Below are positions 6,943-14,759 of a DNA stretch of 64,000 nucleotides, one piece after another. The stretch spans positions 124,001-188,000 of the forward strand of contig NZ_CADFDK010000009.1 in NCBI RefSeq assembly GCF_902832885.1, read 5' to 3'. The position numbers and the translations under genes were made by a program. The DNA comes from Burkholderia seminalis DSM 23518 (lineage in GTDB: Bacteria > Pseudomonadota > Gammaproteobacteria > Burkholderiales > Burkholderiaceae). How positions within the stretch are numbered: position 1 is the stretch's first letter; each line of letters opens with the position of its first letter. The notes under the pieces were generated by a model that saw only the letters and a list, made by a program, of their open reading frames with translations, had not been told where the DNA came from and made no database searches.

Positions 6943-9426
6943 TCAACCGGCGTGCGTCGCGCGCACCGCGCGCGCGGCATTCACTGCACGGATGTCCACC
7001 GCAGGCGGCACGTCGTCGCTCGCCGGGTTGTGCCCGGCCGATTGCAGCGGAACGAGCGCGACGCGCGCCGGCGTGCCCGGCGCGAGGTGGAACCAGTCGT
7101 CGCGCGGCATGAAGCCCGGTGCGTCGATCTGCACGTGGCGCGCGACGTGCCGCGTGTCGATGTCGACATGCCACGTGCCACCGGTGCGCGATACGCACGC
7201 CTCGATTCCGAGTTCGCGGCGCGCCAGTACGGCCGGATGGGTGCGGGACGGGAAATGGAACGCCTGCGACAGCAGGGTGCCGTCGTCGGTGCGCAGCGTC
7301 GCGACAACGGTGTCGTGTTCGCAGGGCCCGAAACGGTATGCATAGGTCCAGTCGAAGAAACGGCCGAGCAGGTCGGCCGAGCCGATCCGCATCGCGTCGT
7401 GCGCGGCGATCCGCACCGGGCAGCCGGCCCGCGCGACCGGCGTGCGGCCGTCGCGCAGCGCGACCAGCTCGATCGCCGCCGACAGCGGCGCCGGGTGCTC
7501 GTTGACCACGTGCACGTCGAGCCCGTTCAAGCCTTCGTCGACGAGCAGCACCTGGACTGGCTGAAGCACCTGCCGCAGCGCATACCACGCCGATTTCGGC
7601 CGGTGCGCGGCGTCGATCACCCCCCATCCTGCTCCGGGCATCACGTCCTGGAACTGCCACACGAGCGCGCCGGCGCAGCGCGAGCCGGTGCGCCGCCACT
7701 CCGAGAACGTTTCGCGCATCAGGTCGGCGATCACCGCGCGCGACAGCTCGAAGTAGCGGGCCGGATCCTCGCGCCGCAGCCGGTCGGGCGCGACGTCGTA
7801 CAGCGTCCGCAGATAGTGGTCGCGGACATCCTCGAAATCCCACGACGTGCCGGGGTCGCGCGGCACGGCCGTCTTCCAGCGCGGCTCGTGCACGCCGGGC
7901 CAGCCGAGCACCGCGAGCGTCGCATCGCACGGCACGTTCGCGAACGCGAGGCATTCGCTCGCGAAGCGCACGTCGGCGCGGCGCGCGTCGTCGAGCGGGC
8001 GCAGGTACGCGCCGACGCCGTAGTAGTGCGACACGCGTTCGCGCGGCGTGAACGGCAGCACGCCGCCGTCGGGCGAATCGGGCACGTACGGGACGTCGGG
8101 ACGGCGTGCGGCCGCATGGCCGGCCAGCCGCTCGGCCGTCAGCTCGAGGAAGCGCTGCTTCGGCGCGAGTCCCGACATCGCGGCCTGTTGTGCGATCTCG
8201 CTGCCGCCGCACAGCACCGCCAGCGACGGCGAAGCGCCGCGGCGCGCGAGAAACTGATCCGCCTCGCGATCGACGTTGTCCGCGAACGCGGGATCGTCGA
8301 GCGCGTAGTCGAAGTTCGCGAACATGAAGTCCTGCCAGACCAGCAGCCCGAGCCGGTCGCACCATGCGTGGAACGCGTCGGCCTCATAGGTCATCGTGCC
8401 GCCGACGCGGATCATGTTGAAGCCGGCGTCGCGTGCGAGCCCGAGCAGGCGGCCGTAGGCCGCGTCGTCCGCGTGCAGCGCGAGCGGGGCGGCGCTGCTC
8501 CAGCACGCGCCGCGCGCGAACACCGGTACGCCGTTGATGCGCAACCCGAAGCCCTTGCCGTCGGCGCCGCCGTCGACCTCGATCGTGCGGAAGCCGGTCG
8601 AGCCGAGCGGCCGCCGTTCGTCGCCGATATGCAGCGTGATCTCGTAGAGTGCCGGTTCGCCGTGCGTATGCGGCCACCAGCGGCGCACGCTGGGCACGGC
8701 GACGCTGGCGCGCAGGCGGTCGGTGCCGGTGCGTTCCAGCGTCGCATGATGCTCGCCGCACGACAGCCGCGCGGCGATGCTGTCGGGCAGCGGCGCGGCG
8801 AACGCCAGTTCCGCGTCGAGCCAGCCCGTGTCGCCTTCGATGCGCGCCTGCAGGCGCGCATCGACCAGGACGGGGCCGTTGGCCGGATCGAGCACCTCGA
8901 CGGGCCGCCACGGGCCGGCCGGTACCGCTGGCGGAAACCAGCCCGGCATGTGCCCGAACAACGATGCGCGGACCGTGCGCAACGCGGCCGGCTCGGCGAG
9001 CCGCGTGCGCCAGCGCGCCCGGCGCGGCGCGCGCGCGTCGCGCAGCCGCGGCGCGAGCGCGCGAAAGCAGAGCGTCAGCCGGTGCGTGCCGTCGAGCGAC
9101 ACGGGTACGTCGTGCGTGACGAACATGCTGTCGGAGCGGAGGATCGGCGTGTCGTCGAGCCAGGCCTGCGCGAGCGTCGCGAGGCCGTGGAAGCGCAGCA
9201 CGCGCGGCCCGTGCCCGCGCAGCTCGATCCGGTACCAGTGGTCGCGCTCGTCGAGCGAGCGCGCATCGTCGACCCGGCCGGCCAGCGTGAGCGCCTGCGC
9301 GACCGTGCCGGGCACGGGCGCCGCGATCCAGCCGGCGTCATCCGCCGGAAGGTCGCACGGTTCCCGCACGGCGCCCGCGGCCGTCGCGAGCATCGACCAC
9401 GCGGGCAGGGCTCGCGCGCGCGTCAC
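6943..9426 (-). CDS. Glycoside hydrolase family 2, beta-mannosidase-like
   Basis: 827 aa from a GTG at 9424-9426 that overlaps the TGA of the upstream DUF1839 gene (GTGA). An N-terminal galactose-binding-like sandwich, an Ig-like domain and a central TIM barrel are recognisable. The barrel has SEIAQQ with the putative acid/base Glu410 (usual GNNE is here CGGSE) and the putative nucleophile Glu491 in FASECLAFANVP. RGACWSS and FNMIRVGGTMTYE are typical of beta-mannosidases. No convincing signal peptide, so probably cytoplasmic. It is the last gene of the carrier-protein operon and sits in a GDP-mannose/exopolysaccharide locus, so a mannoside or aminoacylated glycan is a possible substrate; that is inference. 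Confidence 0.85.
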   Translation of the reverse strand: MTRARALPAWSMLATAAGAVREPCDLPADDAGWIAAPVPGTVAQALTLAGRVDDARSLDERDHWYRIELRGHGPRVLRFHGLATLAQAWLDDTPILRSDSMFVTHDVPVSLDGTHRLTLCFRALAPRLRDARAPRRARWRTRLAEPAALRTVRASLFGHMPGWFPPAVPAGPWRPVEVLDPANGPVLVDARLQARIEGDTGWLDAELAFAAPLPDSIAARLSCGEHHATLERTGTDRLRASVAVPSVRRWWPHTHGEPALYEITLHIGDERRPLGSTGFRTIEVDGGADGKGFGLRINGVPVFARGACWSSAAPLALHADDAAYGRLLGLARDAGFNMIRVGGTMTYEADAFHAWCDRLGLLVWQDFMFANFDYALDDPAFADNVDREADQFLARRGASPSLAVLCGGSEIAQQAAMSGLAPKQRFLELTAERLAGHAAARRPDVPYVPDSPDGGVLPFTPRERVSHYYGVGAYLRPLDDARRADVRFASECLAFANVPCDATLAVLGWPGVHEPRWKTAVPRDPGTSWDFEDVRDHYLRTLYDVAPDRLRREDPARYFELSRAVIADLMRETFSEWRRTGSRCAGALVWQFQDVMPGAGWGVIDAAHRPKSAWYALRQVLQPVQVLLVDEGLNGLDVHVVNEHPAPLSAAIELVALRDGRTPVARAGCPVRIAAHDAMRIGSADLLGRFFDWTYAYRFGPCEHDTVVATLRTDDGTLLSQAFHFPSRTHPAVLARRELGIEACVSRTGGTWHVDIDTRHVARHVQIDAPGFMPRDDWFHLAPGTPARVALVPLQSAGHNPASDDVPPAVDIRAVNAARAVRATHAG

Positions 9427-10478
9427 CGCATGACCGGCACGGGCGCCGCGTCGCTGCGCACGGGCGCGACATGTCGCAGCGGCGCGCCGATCTGCCGCGC
9501 GCAGGCGACGAGGTCGGCATACGCGGCCTCGATCGCCTCGAGCGTCGAGTCGCCGCGTTCTTCCTTGCCGCGCGCGCAGGCGCGCGCAAGCCGGAATTCC
9601 AGCACCATCGCTTCCGACGCGATGCGATCGCACGCGGCGCGGATCTCGGCGAACGGCCCGACGCAGCCGCTGGCCTGCAGCCAGCGTGCGTAGTGGCCGA
9701 ACAGTTCGAAGTTTGCGCCGAGCTGCCGCACCGAATTGAACGAGTATGCGTGGAAGTGCTCGAGCGGTGCATCGGCGAGGGTCCGTGCGTCGGTCTGCAA
9801 CTGCCGCCGGAAGGCGGCGATCGGATTGACGACCGGCAGGCGCCGCAGGTGACGCTGCAGCGCGGCGAGCGATGCGTCGCAGAGCGCGCGCTCGTCGAGC
9901 GGCGTAAACCGCCGTTTCGCGCATTCGACGTACGGCGGCAGCGTCATCGGCGAACTGCCGCCGACGAGCCCGTTGTAGTCGAAATCCTCGGCCACGTAGT
10001 AACCGCTATTGTGGAAATAGCCGATCTGGTGCTTCACGCGGTCGATGGCGTCGATGCCGATCGTCGTCTTCGTGTGTTGTGTGCGATAGCTGCTGCCGCG
10101 CGTGTCGGGCAGGAACCACGCGTCGACCTCGACGATCATCAGGTGGCCGCGCGCGACCTGGGTCTCGATGTGCTGGTCGAGCGGTTCGTAGATCGAATGT
10201 TCCTGCACGACGATCCCGTAGAGCCGCTCCAGTTCGTCGTGCGGAAACTTGAAGAACGTGAACTGGTCGCCCTCGAAATCGAGCGCGATCGTAAACGGCA
10301 GCGCCGCGTACGGATTCAGGCCCCACCACCGGAGCACCTCGAGCCACATGTCGACGTAGCAGTTGGTCTGCTTCCAGACCATCTCCTGACTGTGCAGCGG
10401 GTGCGGCCGGTAGTGGCGTGCGCGGTGGCGCACGTCCTCGAACGACGCGTCTTCGCCGTCGCGGGAGACGAACCTCAT
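9423..10478 (-). CDS. DUF1839 family protein
   Basis: 351 aa from ATG 10478, which overlaps the TGA of the ligase gene (ATGA). No catalytic motif is recognised with certainty. Notable conserved-looking stretches are QTNCYVDMWLEVLRWWGLNP (about 40-60), IALDFEGDQFTFFKFP, IEVDAWFLPDT followed by THTKTTIG-type residues, and YFHNSGYY/DFDYNGLVG. The mix of Asn, Cys, His and Asp in these blocks is compatible with a papain-like or butirosin BtrH-like acyl-transfer fold; that comparison is inference. DUF1839 genes are known to accompany amino acid:[carrier protein] ligases, which is exactly the context here, so a role in taking the aminoacyl group from the carrier protein is a reasonable hypothesis. 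Cytoplasmic; no signal or membrane segment. Confidence 0.75.
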   Translation of the reverse strand: MRFVSRDGEDASFEDVRHRARHYRPHPLHSQEMVWKQTNCYVDMWLEVLRWWGLNPYAALPFTIALDFEGDQFTFFKFPHDELERLYGIVVQEHSIYEPLDQHIETQVARGHLMIVEVDAWFLPDTRGSSYRTQHTKTTIGIDAIDRVKHQIGYFHNSGYYVAEDFDYNGLVGGSSPMTLPPYVECAKRRFTPLDERALCDASLAALQRHLRRLPVVNPIAAFRRQLQTDARTLADAPLEHFHAYSFNSVRQLGANFELFGHYARWLQASGCVGPFAEIRAACDRIASEAMVLEFRLARACARGKEERGDSTLEAIEAAYADLVACARQIGAPLRHVAPVRSDAAPVPVMR

Positions 10479-11449
10479 CGCGCGCCCCACAGTACGTCGC
10501 GCACCTCGACCGGCCATGCGTCGATGTCGAAGCCGTGGTGGCGGAACAGCGCGAGCGTGAGCCGTTCGAGGCCGAAGCCGACGCAGCCCGTGTGCGCGAC
10601 GTCGTCCGTTGCGGTGCGGATGTTCCACAGCAGGCCGAAATGGTCCATGTGGTAGTTGAAGCTCAGGCACGCGGTCTGACGGTCGTCGTGCTCGATCGGG
10701 ATCAGCAGCTCGAACTTCAGGTTCTGCTCGCGCTGGCTGTTCGCGACGATCTTGCCGCCCCGGCCGAAGAACGGATCGTTGGCGAGATCGATCGCATTCG
10801 GCAGGCGCAGCGCCTCGATCATCCGCGTGCCGCGCTCGATCCATGTTTCGCGGAACGCGACGATCTGTTCGGGCGTGCCGATGCGCACGTACTCGCGCAT
10901 CCGGAACAGCTGCATGCGGGTCGGGTCGAGCGACGGCTCGTGCCGGAAGCAGTACGAGAACACGTCGACGATCCGGCCGTCGGCGGGCAGCGCCCCCGCG
11001 CGCGCGACGACCGGATAGACCGGGTAGCACGCGGCCGGCGTCATCACGACGTAGGTCGGCTTCTGGCTTTCGGTCCAGTCGTCGCCGCGATCGAGGCACT
11101 GCAGCACGCGCTGGTGCTGGTGTTCGTCGCCGCAGAACGCGTGCACGCTGCCAGCCAGCTGCGGGAAGCTCTTCATGTATTCGCTGCGCTCGAACTCGAT
11201 GCGGCTCATCGCCGGCGGGAAGCGCAGCACTTCGGCTTGCTGGTCGGCGCCGACGCGCGTGACGAATGCGTCGAGCGCTTCGACGACGCGCTCGAATCGT
11301 TCGCTGCGGCCGAACAGGCCCTGGATGCCGGTCGAGACCAGCAGGCCCGCGTCGATCAGTTCGTCGCGCAGCGGGTTGACGCCCGCGCGGTCGAGCGGCG
11401 CGTCGGCGGGAGTGGAGGCGGCGGAGGGCACGGCGAGGCGATCGTTCAC
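10475..11449 (-). CDS. Amino acid--[acyl-carrier-protein] ligase (class II aaRS-like)
   Basis: 324 aa. The GTG at 11447-11449 overlaps the upstream TGA (GTGA). This is a stand-alone class II synthetase core without a tRNA-binding arm, like the atypical-SerRS homologues of Bradyrhizobium that activate glycine or alanine and load it on a carrier protein instead of tRNA. Motif 2 region: YCFRHEPS and RMQLFRMREYVRIG (about 166-191); motif 3: GFGLERLTLALFR (291-303). Cys141, Glu186 and Cys289 sit where the zinc ligands of these enzymes are expected. The cognate carrier protein (12639-12890) is two genes upstream in the same operon. Which amino acid is loaded cannot be read from the sequence. Confidence 0.9.
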   Translation of the reverse strand: MNDRLAVPSAASTPADAPLDRAGVNPLRDELIDAGLLVSTGIQGLFGRSERFERVVEALDAFVTRVGADQQAEVLRFPPAMSRIEFERSEYMKSFPQLAGSVHAFCGDEHQHQRVLQCLDRGDDWTESQKPTYVVMTPAACYPVYPVVARAGALPADGRIVDVFSYCFRHEPSLDPTRMQLFRMREYVRIGTPEQIVAFRETWIERGTRMIEALRLPNAIDLANDPFFGRGGKIVANSQREQNLKFELLIPIEHDDRQTACLSFNYHMDHFGLLWNIRTATDDVAHTGCVGFGLERLTLALFRHHGFDIDAWPVEVRDVLWGAR

Positions 11450-12642
11450 GTATGTTTCTCCAGCGTCGCAGGACGCAGCGCGAGCAGCAGGCTCGCAGTG
11501 TTGGCGGCAATGCGGTCGTTGCTGATCATCAGCGGCGCCGCGAGCAGGTCGCGAATGTGACGGCCGATGCTGAACGGCGTGCCTTGCTTGTAGCCGGCCA
11601 TCCCGCAGATCATCATCGCCTGGTGCGCGACTTCGAGCGCGGTCGTCGACACGTAGGTCTTCAGCGTGTTGATCTCGGCGGCCCGGGCCATGCTGGCCGA
11701 CCACGAGCTGGTCGACGCGTTCGCGTGGAGGCGCAGCACGGCGTCGACACGGGCCTGCATCGCCTGCATCAGCGCGAGCGATTCGGCGATGCGCCGCGCC
11801 GCGGGCGACGGCGCGCCGTCGGTCTGGCGCGCCTGTGCGCGGAAGAACTGGTGCGCGCGATGGAACGCGTCGCCGGCCACGCCGATCCAGACGGCGGCCC
11901 ACAGGATGTGCGACACCGGCACCATCGTTTCTTCGGCGATCTTCGCGAACGGGACCGGCAGGCACTGGACGGCGGCGCCTTGCGCATCGAGCACGAAGCC
12001 GTTGCTGCAGGTGCCGCGCATCCCGAGCGTGTCCCATTCGCCGCGGCGCGTGAGCGTATAGCCGTCGCGCAGCAGCGTGACGAGCACCTGCTCGGAGGCC
12101 GGGGCGTCGGCGTCGCGGCGTGCGGTCGCGAGGATGCCGTCCGCATAGTCGCCGTACGAGATCGTCGGCGCGGATTTGCGCAGCCGGAACCCGCCGCCGT
12201 CGGTTTCGAGCGCGCACTGGCTTGCGCGCAGGTTGCCGCCGACGCCGTCTTCCGACGTCGCCGACGCGAGCAGCCACTGGTGGCGCACGAGCTGTTGCAG
12301 GAACAGCTTGTGCCAGCCCTGGTCGGCAGCATGGTCGACGATGCAGGCGACCTGGATCTGGTGCATCGCGAACACCATCGCCGACGACGCGCAGGCCTGG
12401 CCGAGGATCGAGCAGGCCGACGCGATATCTTCCAGCGACGCGCCCGCACCGCCGAGATGGGTCGGCACCATCGCGCCGAGCAGCCGGCGCGCGCGCATTG
12501 CCTCGATCGCCTCGACGGGGCAGCGCGCGTCGCGATCGACCGCATCCGCGTGCTGCGCGGCGATCTGTGCGACGGCGTGCGCGGCCTCGTCGAGCCGATG
12601 CGATTCGCTGTCGGCCGCGAGTTCGGGAAGCGGCGCGCTCAT
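11446..12642 (-). CDS. Acyl-CoA dehydrogenase-like flavoprotein
   Basis: 398 aa from ATG 12642, overlapping the TGA of the carrier-protein gene (ATGA). The N-terminal helical domain (PVEAIEAMRARRLLGAMVPTHLGG), a middle beta domain (SATSEDGVGGNLRAS, WDTLGMRGTCSNGFVLD) and a C-terminal helical bundle (CGMAGYKQGTPFSIGRHIRDLLAAPLM) follow the acyl-CoA dehydrogenase fold, which binds FAD. The position between a carrier protein and an amino acid:carrier-protein ligase suggests it oxidises an aminoacyl-S-carrier substrate, as PltE/RedW-type enzymes do with prolyl-carrier protein; a flavin monooxygenase activity is the alternative. No catalytic base can be assigned safely. Confidence 0.85.
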   Translation of the reverse strand: MSAPLPELAADSESHRLDEAAHAVAQIAAQHADAVDRDARCPVEAIEAMRARRLLGAMVPTHLGGAGASLEDIASACSILGQACASSAMVFAMHQIQVACIVDHAADQGWHKLFLQQLVRHQWLLASATSEDGVGGNLRASQCALETDGGGFRLRKSAPTISYGDYADGILATARRDADAPASEQVLVTLLRDGYTLTRRGEWDTLGMRGTCSNGFVLDAQGAAVQCLPVPFAKIAEETMVPVSHILWAAVWIGVAGDAFHRAHQFFRAQARQTDGAPSPAARRIAESLALMQAMQARVDAVLRLHANASTSSWSASMARAAEINTLKTYVSTTALEVAHQAMMICGMAGYKQGTPFSIGRHIRDLLAAPLMISNDRIAANTASLLLALRPATLEKHT

Positions 12643-12890
12643 GCGGAATGCTCGGTGCGTTGCAGGGTGGCGATCGTGTCCGCGAGTGCGTCGATGCTGC
12701 GGAACAGGTTGCGGTTCAGCATCTCGTCGGGAATCTCGATGTTGAACTGCTTCTCGATCGCGAGCATCAGCTGGATCGTGTCGAGCGAGGAGAGGCCCGC
12801 TTCGTAGAGGTCGTCCCCGTCGCCGATCGAATCGATCGCGGCTTCGAGGTGGGCGACGTGCTTGAGGATGGTTCTGATTTCGTTTTTCAC
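12639..12890 (-). CDS. Acyl carrier protein (amino acid carrier)
   Basis: 83 aa starting at GTG 12888-12890, with GGAG six bases upstream. The sequence has the four-helix carrier-protein pattern: DDLYEAGLSSLDTIQLMLAIEKQF followed by IEIPDEML. Ser35 in the LSSLD segment is the expected phosphopantetheine attachment site (usual DSL is here SSL). It is acidic and short, as expected for a discrete carrier. It is the first gene of the five-gene overlapping operon and the likely partner of the ligase at 10475-11449. A phosphopantetheinyl transferase is not in the window. Confidence 0.9.
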   Translation of the reverse strand: MKNEIRTILKHVAHLEAAIDSIGDGDDLYEAGLSSLDTIQLMLAIEKQFNIEIPDEMLNRNLFRSIDALADTIATLQRTEHSA

Positions 12891-13057
12891 GTGCTGCTCC
12901 GGCGTGCGTGGTGTCGTCCGCTCGGGCAGACGCGCGATGTGCGCTGACGTCCCCCCGGCAGTCCGGCATCAGTAGACCATTGGCAGGCACGGCGTTCTGT
13001 TCGCCACCCTACAATCGGCTGACCCGGCGTGCTCGCGGTGCCGGGCCGGTCCGTCGA

Positions 13058-13840
13058 TCACGCGCGCGATGCGGCCGGCACGCCCGAGTCGGCCGACAGA
13101 ATGCGCTTCATTTCGTCGCGCACGATCGCGCGGCAGCCACACGACATCCTTTCGAGGCCGTCGAGGTCGGCAAGCTCGATCGAGCTGCGGTATTGCCGGA
13201 TCAGGCCGAGCTTCTGGATTTCGCCGGCGGCATCCGTGACCGTTTCGCGCCGCACGCCGAGCATCTGCGCGAGCATGCTGTGCGTCACCTGGATCTCGAT
13301 GCTGCGCGTGCGGTCGTACGCGAGCAGGAACCATCTGCATAGCTGATGTTTCAGCACGTGATGCCGGCTGCAGAACGTGATCTGCGACACCTGCGCCATC
13401 AGCAGACGCACGCAGACGAACACGAGATGGCGGATCACCGGCGATGCGTCGAACGCGGCGGCGAATACGCGCCGGTCGAGCCGGTAGACGAAGCCGTCGC
13501 GGCAGGCCACCGCACGGCAGGGCATCCGGCCGCTGCCGCCGATCACGTCGTCGCAGACCACGCTCTCGCTGCCGATCTCCGCCACCTCCAGCGTCATGCC
13601 GCCGGACGACACGTACTGCAGCGAGATCGCCGTCGTGACCGGCAGGTACACCGCGGTGAGCATTTCACCGGGTTCGCACAGCACTTGCCCCGATTTCAGG
13701 TGAACGAGCTGCAGGTGGGGTGCCAGCGTGGCGAGTTCGTCGCGGTCGATGGCCGCGAGAAACCGGTTGGCATCGAAGCTGTGGGAAAGCTCGATCATGC
13801 CGTTCGCGTAGGCGACGGCGTCGTTGGCCTGGAGAGTCAC
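13058..13840 (-). CDS. Crp/Fnr family transcriptional regulator
   Basis: 260 aa from GTG 13838-13840, chosen because AGGA lies about nine bases upstream and the product then has the same length as its paralogue at 14760-15542. The N-terminal cyclic-nucleotide-like beta-roll spans ~40-125 (LKSGQVLCEPGEMLTAVYLP). A long dimer helix follows, then a winged helix-turn-helix at ~186-214 (THSMLAQMLGVRRETVTDAAG). No Cys cluster of the Fnr type precedes the beta-roll, so an Fe-S oxygen sensor is unlikely. It is transcribed toward the carrier-protein operon, 167 nt upstream of it, and may control it. A Fnr-like box lies about 130 nt upstream of its start. An internal Met at 13798 is an alternative start. 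Confidence 0.85.
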   Translation of the reverse strand: MTLQANDAVAYANGMIELSHSFDANRFLAAIDRDELATLAPHLQLVHLKSGQVLCEPGEMLTAVYLPVTTAISLQYVSSGGMTLEVAEIGSESVVCDDVIGGSGRMPCRAVACRDGFVYRLDRRVFAAAFDASPVIRHLVFVCVRLLMAQVSQITFCSRHHVLKHQLCRWFLLAYDRTRSIEIQVTHSMLAQMLGVRRETVTDAAGEIQKLGLIRQYRSSIELADLDGLERMSCGCRAIVRDEMKRILSADSGVPAASRA

Positions 13841-13969
13841 GGCACATCCTCGTAGGGTGGCGATCTCGCGTCGTCGTGGCGGTCCCGTGAAAACGGGATT
13901 CAGCACGATCGTGCGAATTTGTGTTCATCGAAAATCGAATGACGATGCTGCGAAAAGGCTAGCACGCGA

Positions 13970-13983
13970 TTGAAATCGATCAA
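13970..13983. promoter_or_regulatory. Fnr/Crp-like box
   Basis: TTGAAATCGATCAA matches the Fnr consensus TTGAT-N4-ATCAA except for one base. It lies about 130 nt upstream of the minus-strand Crp/Fnr gene and could be bound by either regulator flanking this region. Similarity alone does not prove binding. Confidence 0.4.
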
Positions 13984-14568
13984 TTGCACATTACGTCATC
14001 TTGCAAAGTTTGACGATTTTGGTCGAGTGCAAACGTCATGCGGATTTAATGGTTCATTTCCGTCGAATTAATCATCCGGAAATGGAATGCCGAGCGGGTC
14101 CGTCATTCAATCTTGTTCGGGAATCAATCGGATGACGGTGTGCATCGTACGTGAAAATCATCGGGCGCACGTTGAACATTATTTGACAAATAAACGGGGT
14201 CTGCCTGAATGTCCATCAGGATCAATGGCTTGCGTGCGATGTGTGCGACAGGTTACAGAACGGGGAATGCGTACGCCGATTCAAATTTGAGACAGTTTCA
14301 AACGAACGTGTGAAGCACGGCGACACCGGGAAGCGTGGTCCTGAACATCACGGAAACAATTGAAAATAGGCTGTAAGTGTTTGAACGACAAGCTTCGCGG
14401 CCCCGATCCGTTTGCCCCGGCTCGATGCAGAAGAATTGTTCAGTCAAATCAATTGCGGTGTCCGTCGCCGGAAGAGTGTCCGGAAATGAGACGCTTTTTA
14501 TGGTGCGAGGCCGAATATTCGGGCGATCCAAATCGAGTGTGATTCATATATTAAGGATGGGCGGCTAT

Positions 14569-14584
14569 TGGCACGTAAATCGCT
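14569..14584 (+). promoter_or_regulatory. Sigma-54 (RpoN) promoter
   Basis: TGGCACG (14569-14575), four bases, then TCGCT (14580-14584). The -24 element is perfect and preceded by T; the -12 element TCGC has one mismatch to TTGC; the GG-to-GC spacing is exactly 10 nt as required. Transcription would run toward the Crp/Fnr gene at 14760, leaving a leader of about 160 nt. The sigma-54 activator at 5491-6882 is the obvious candidate partner. Confidence 0.75.
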
Positions 14585-14759
14585 TATTCGAATTCGCGTG
14601 TCGAAACGGGGCGGCCGACTCAATTCGGCGGTAACAAGTCGATGGTCGGTCGGAATCAGGGTTGTGGGCCGCAACCGTTGTCAACGTCCGGACGCGCATT
14701 GCGATAACGAGTTCCGTGCACGCGGCTGCAGGCGGTGCGGACAATAAAGGGATACAGAC

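Larger units (their letters stand above)
13841..14759. other. AT-richer divergent intergenic region between two Crp/Fnr genes
   Basis: About 920 nt, clearly less GC-rich than the surrounding genes. It carries a Fnr/Crp-like palindrome (13970-13983) and a sigma-54 promoter (14569-14584), both listed separately. Short open frames here have no ribosome-binding sites or recognisable products. The length leaves room for enhancer sites, DNA bending or a small RNA. Confidence 0.6.

Noticed and set aside
12985-13015. Minus-strand TGGC-N10-GC pattern upstream of the carrier-protein operon
   Set aside because: GG-to-GC spacing is right, but the rest of both elements mismatches; too weak to call.
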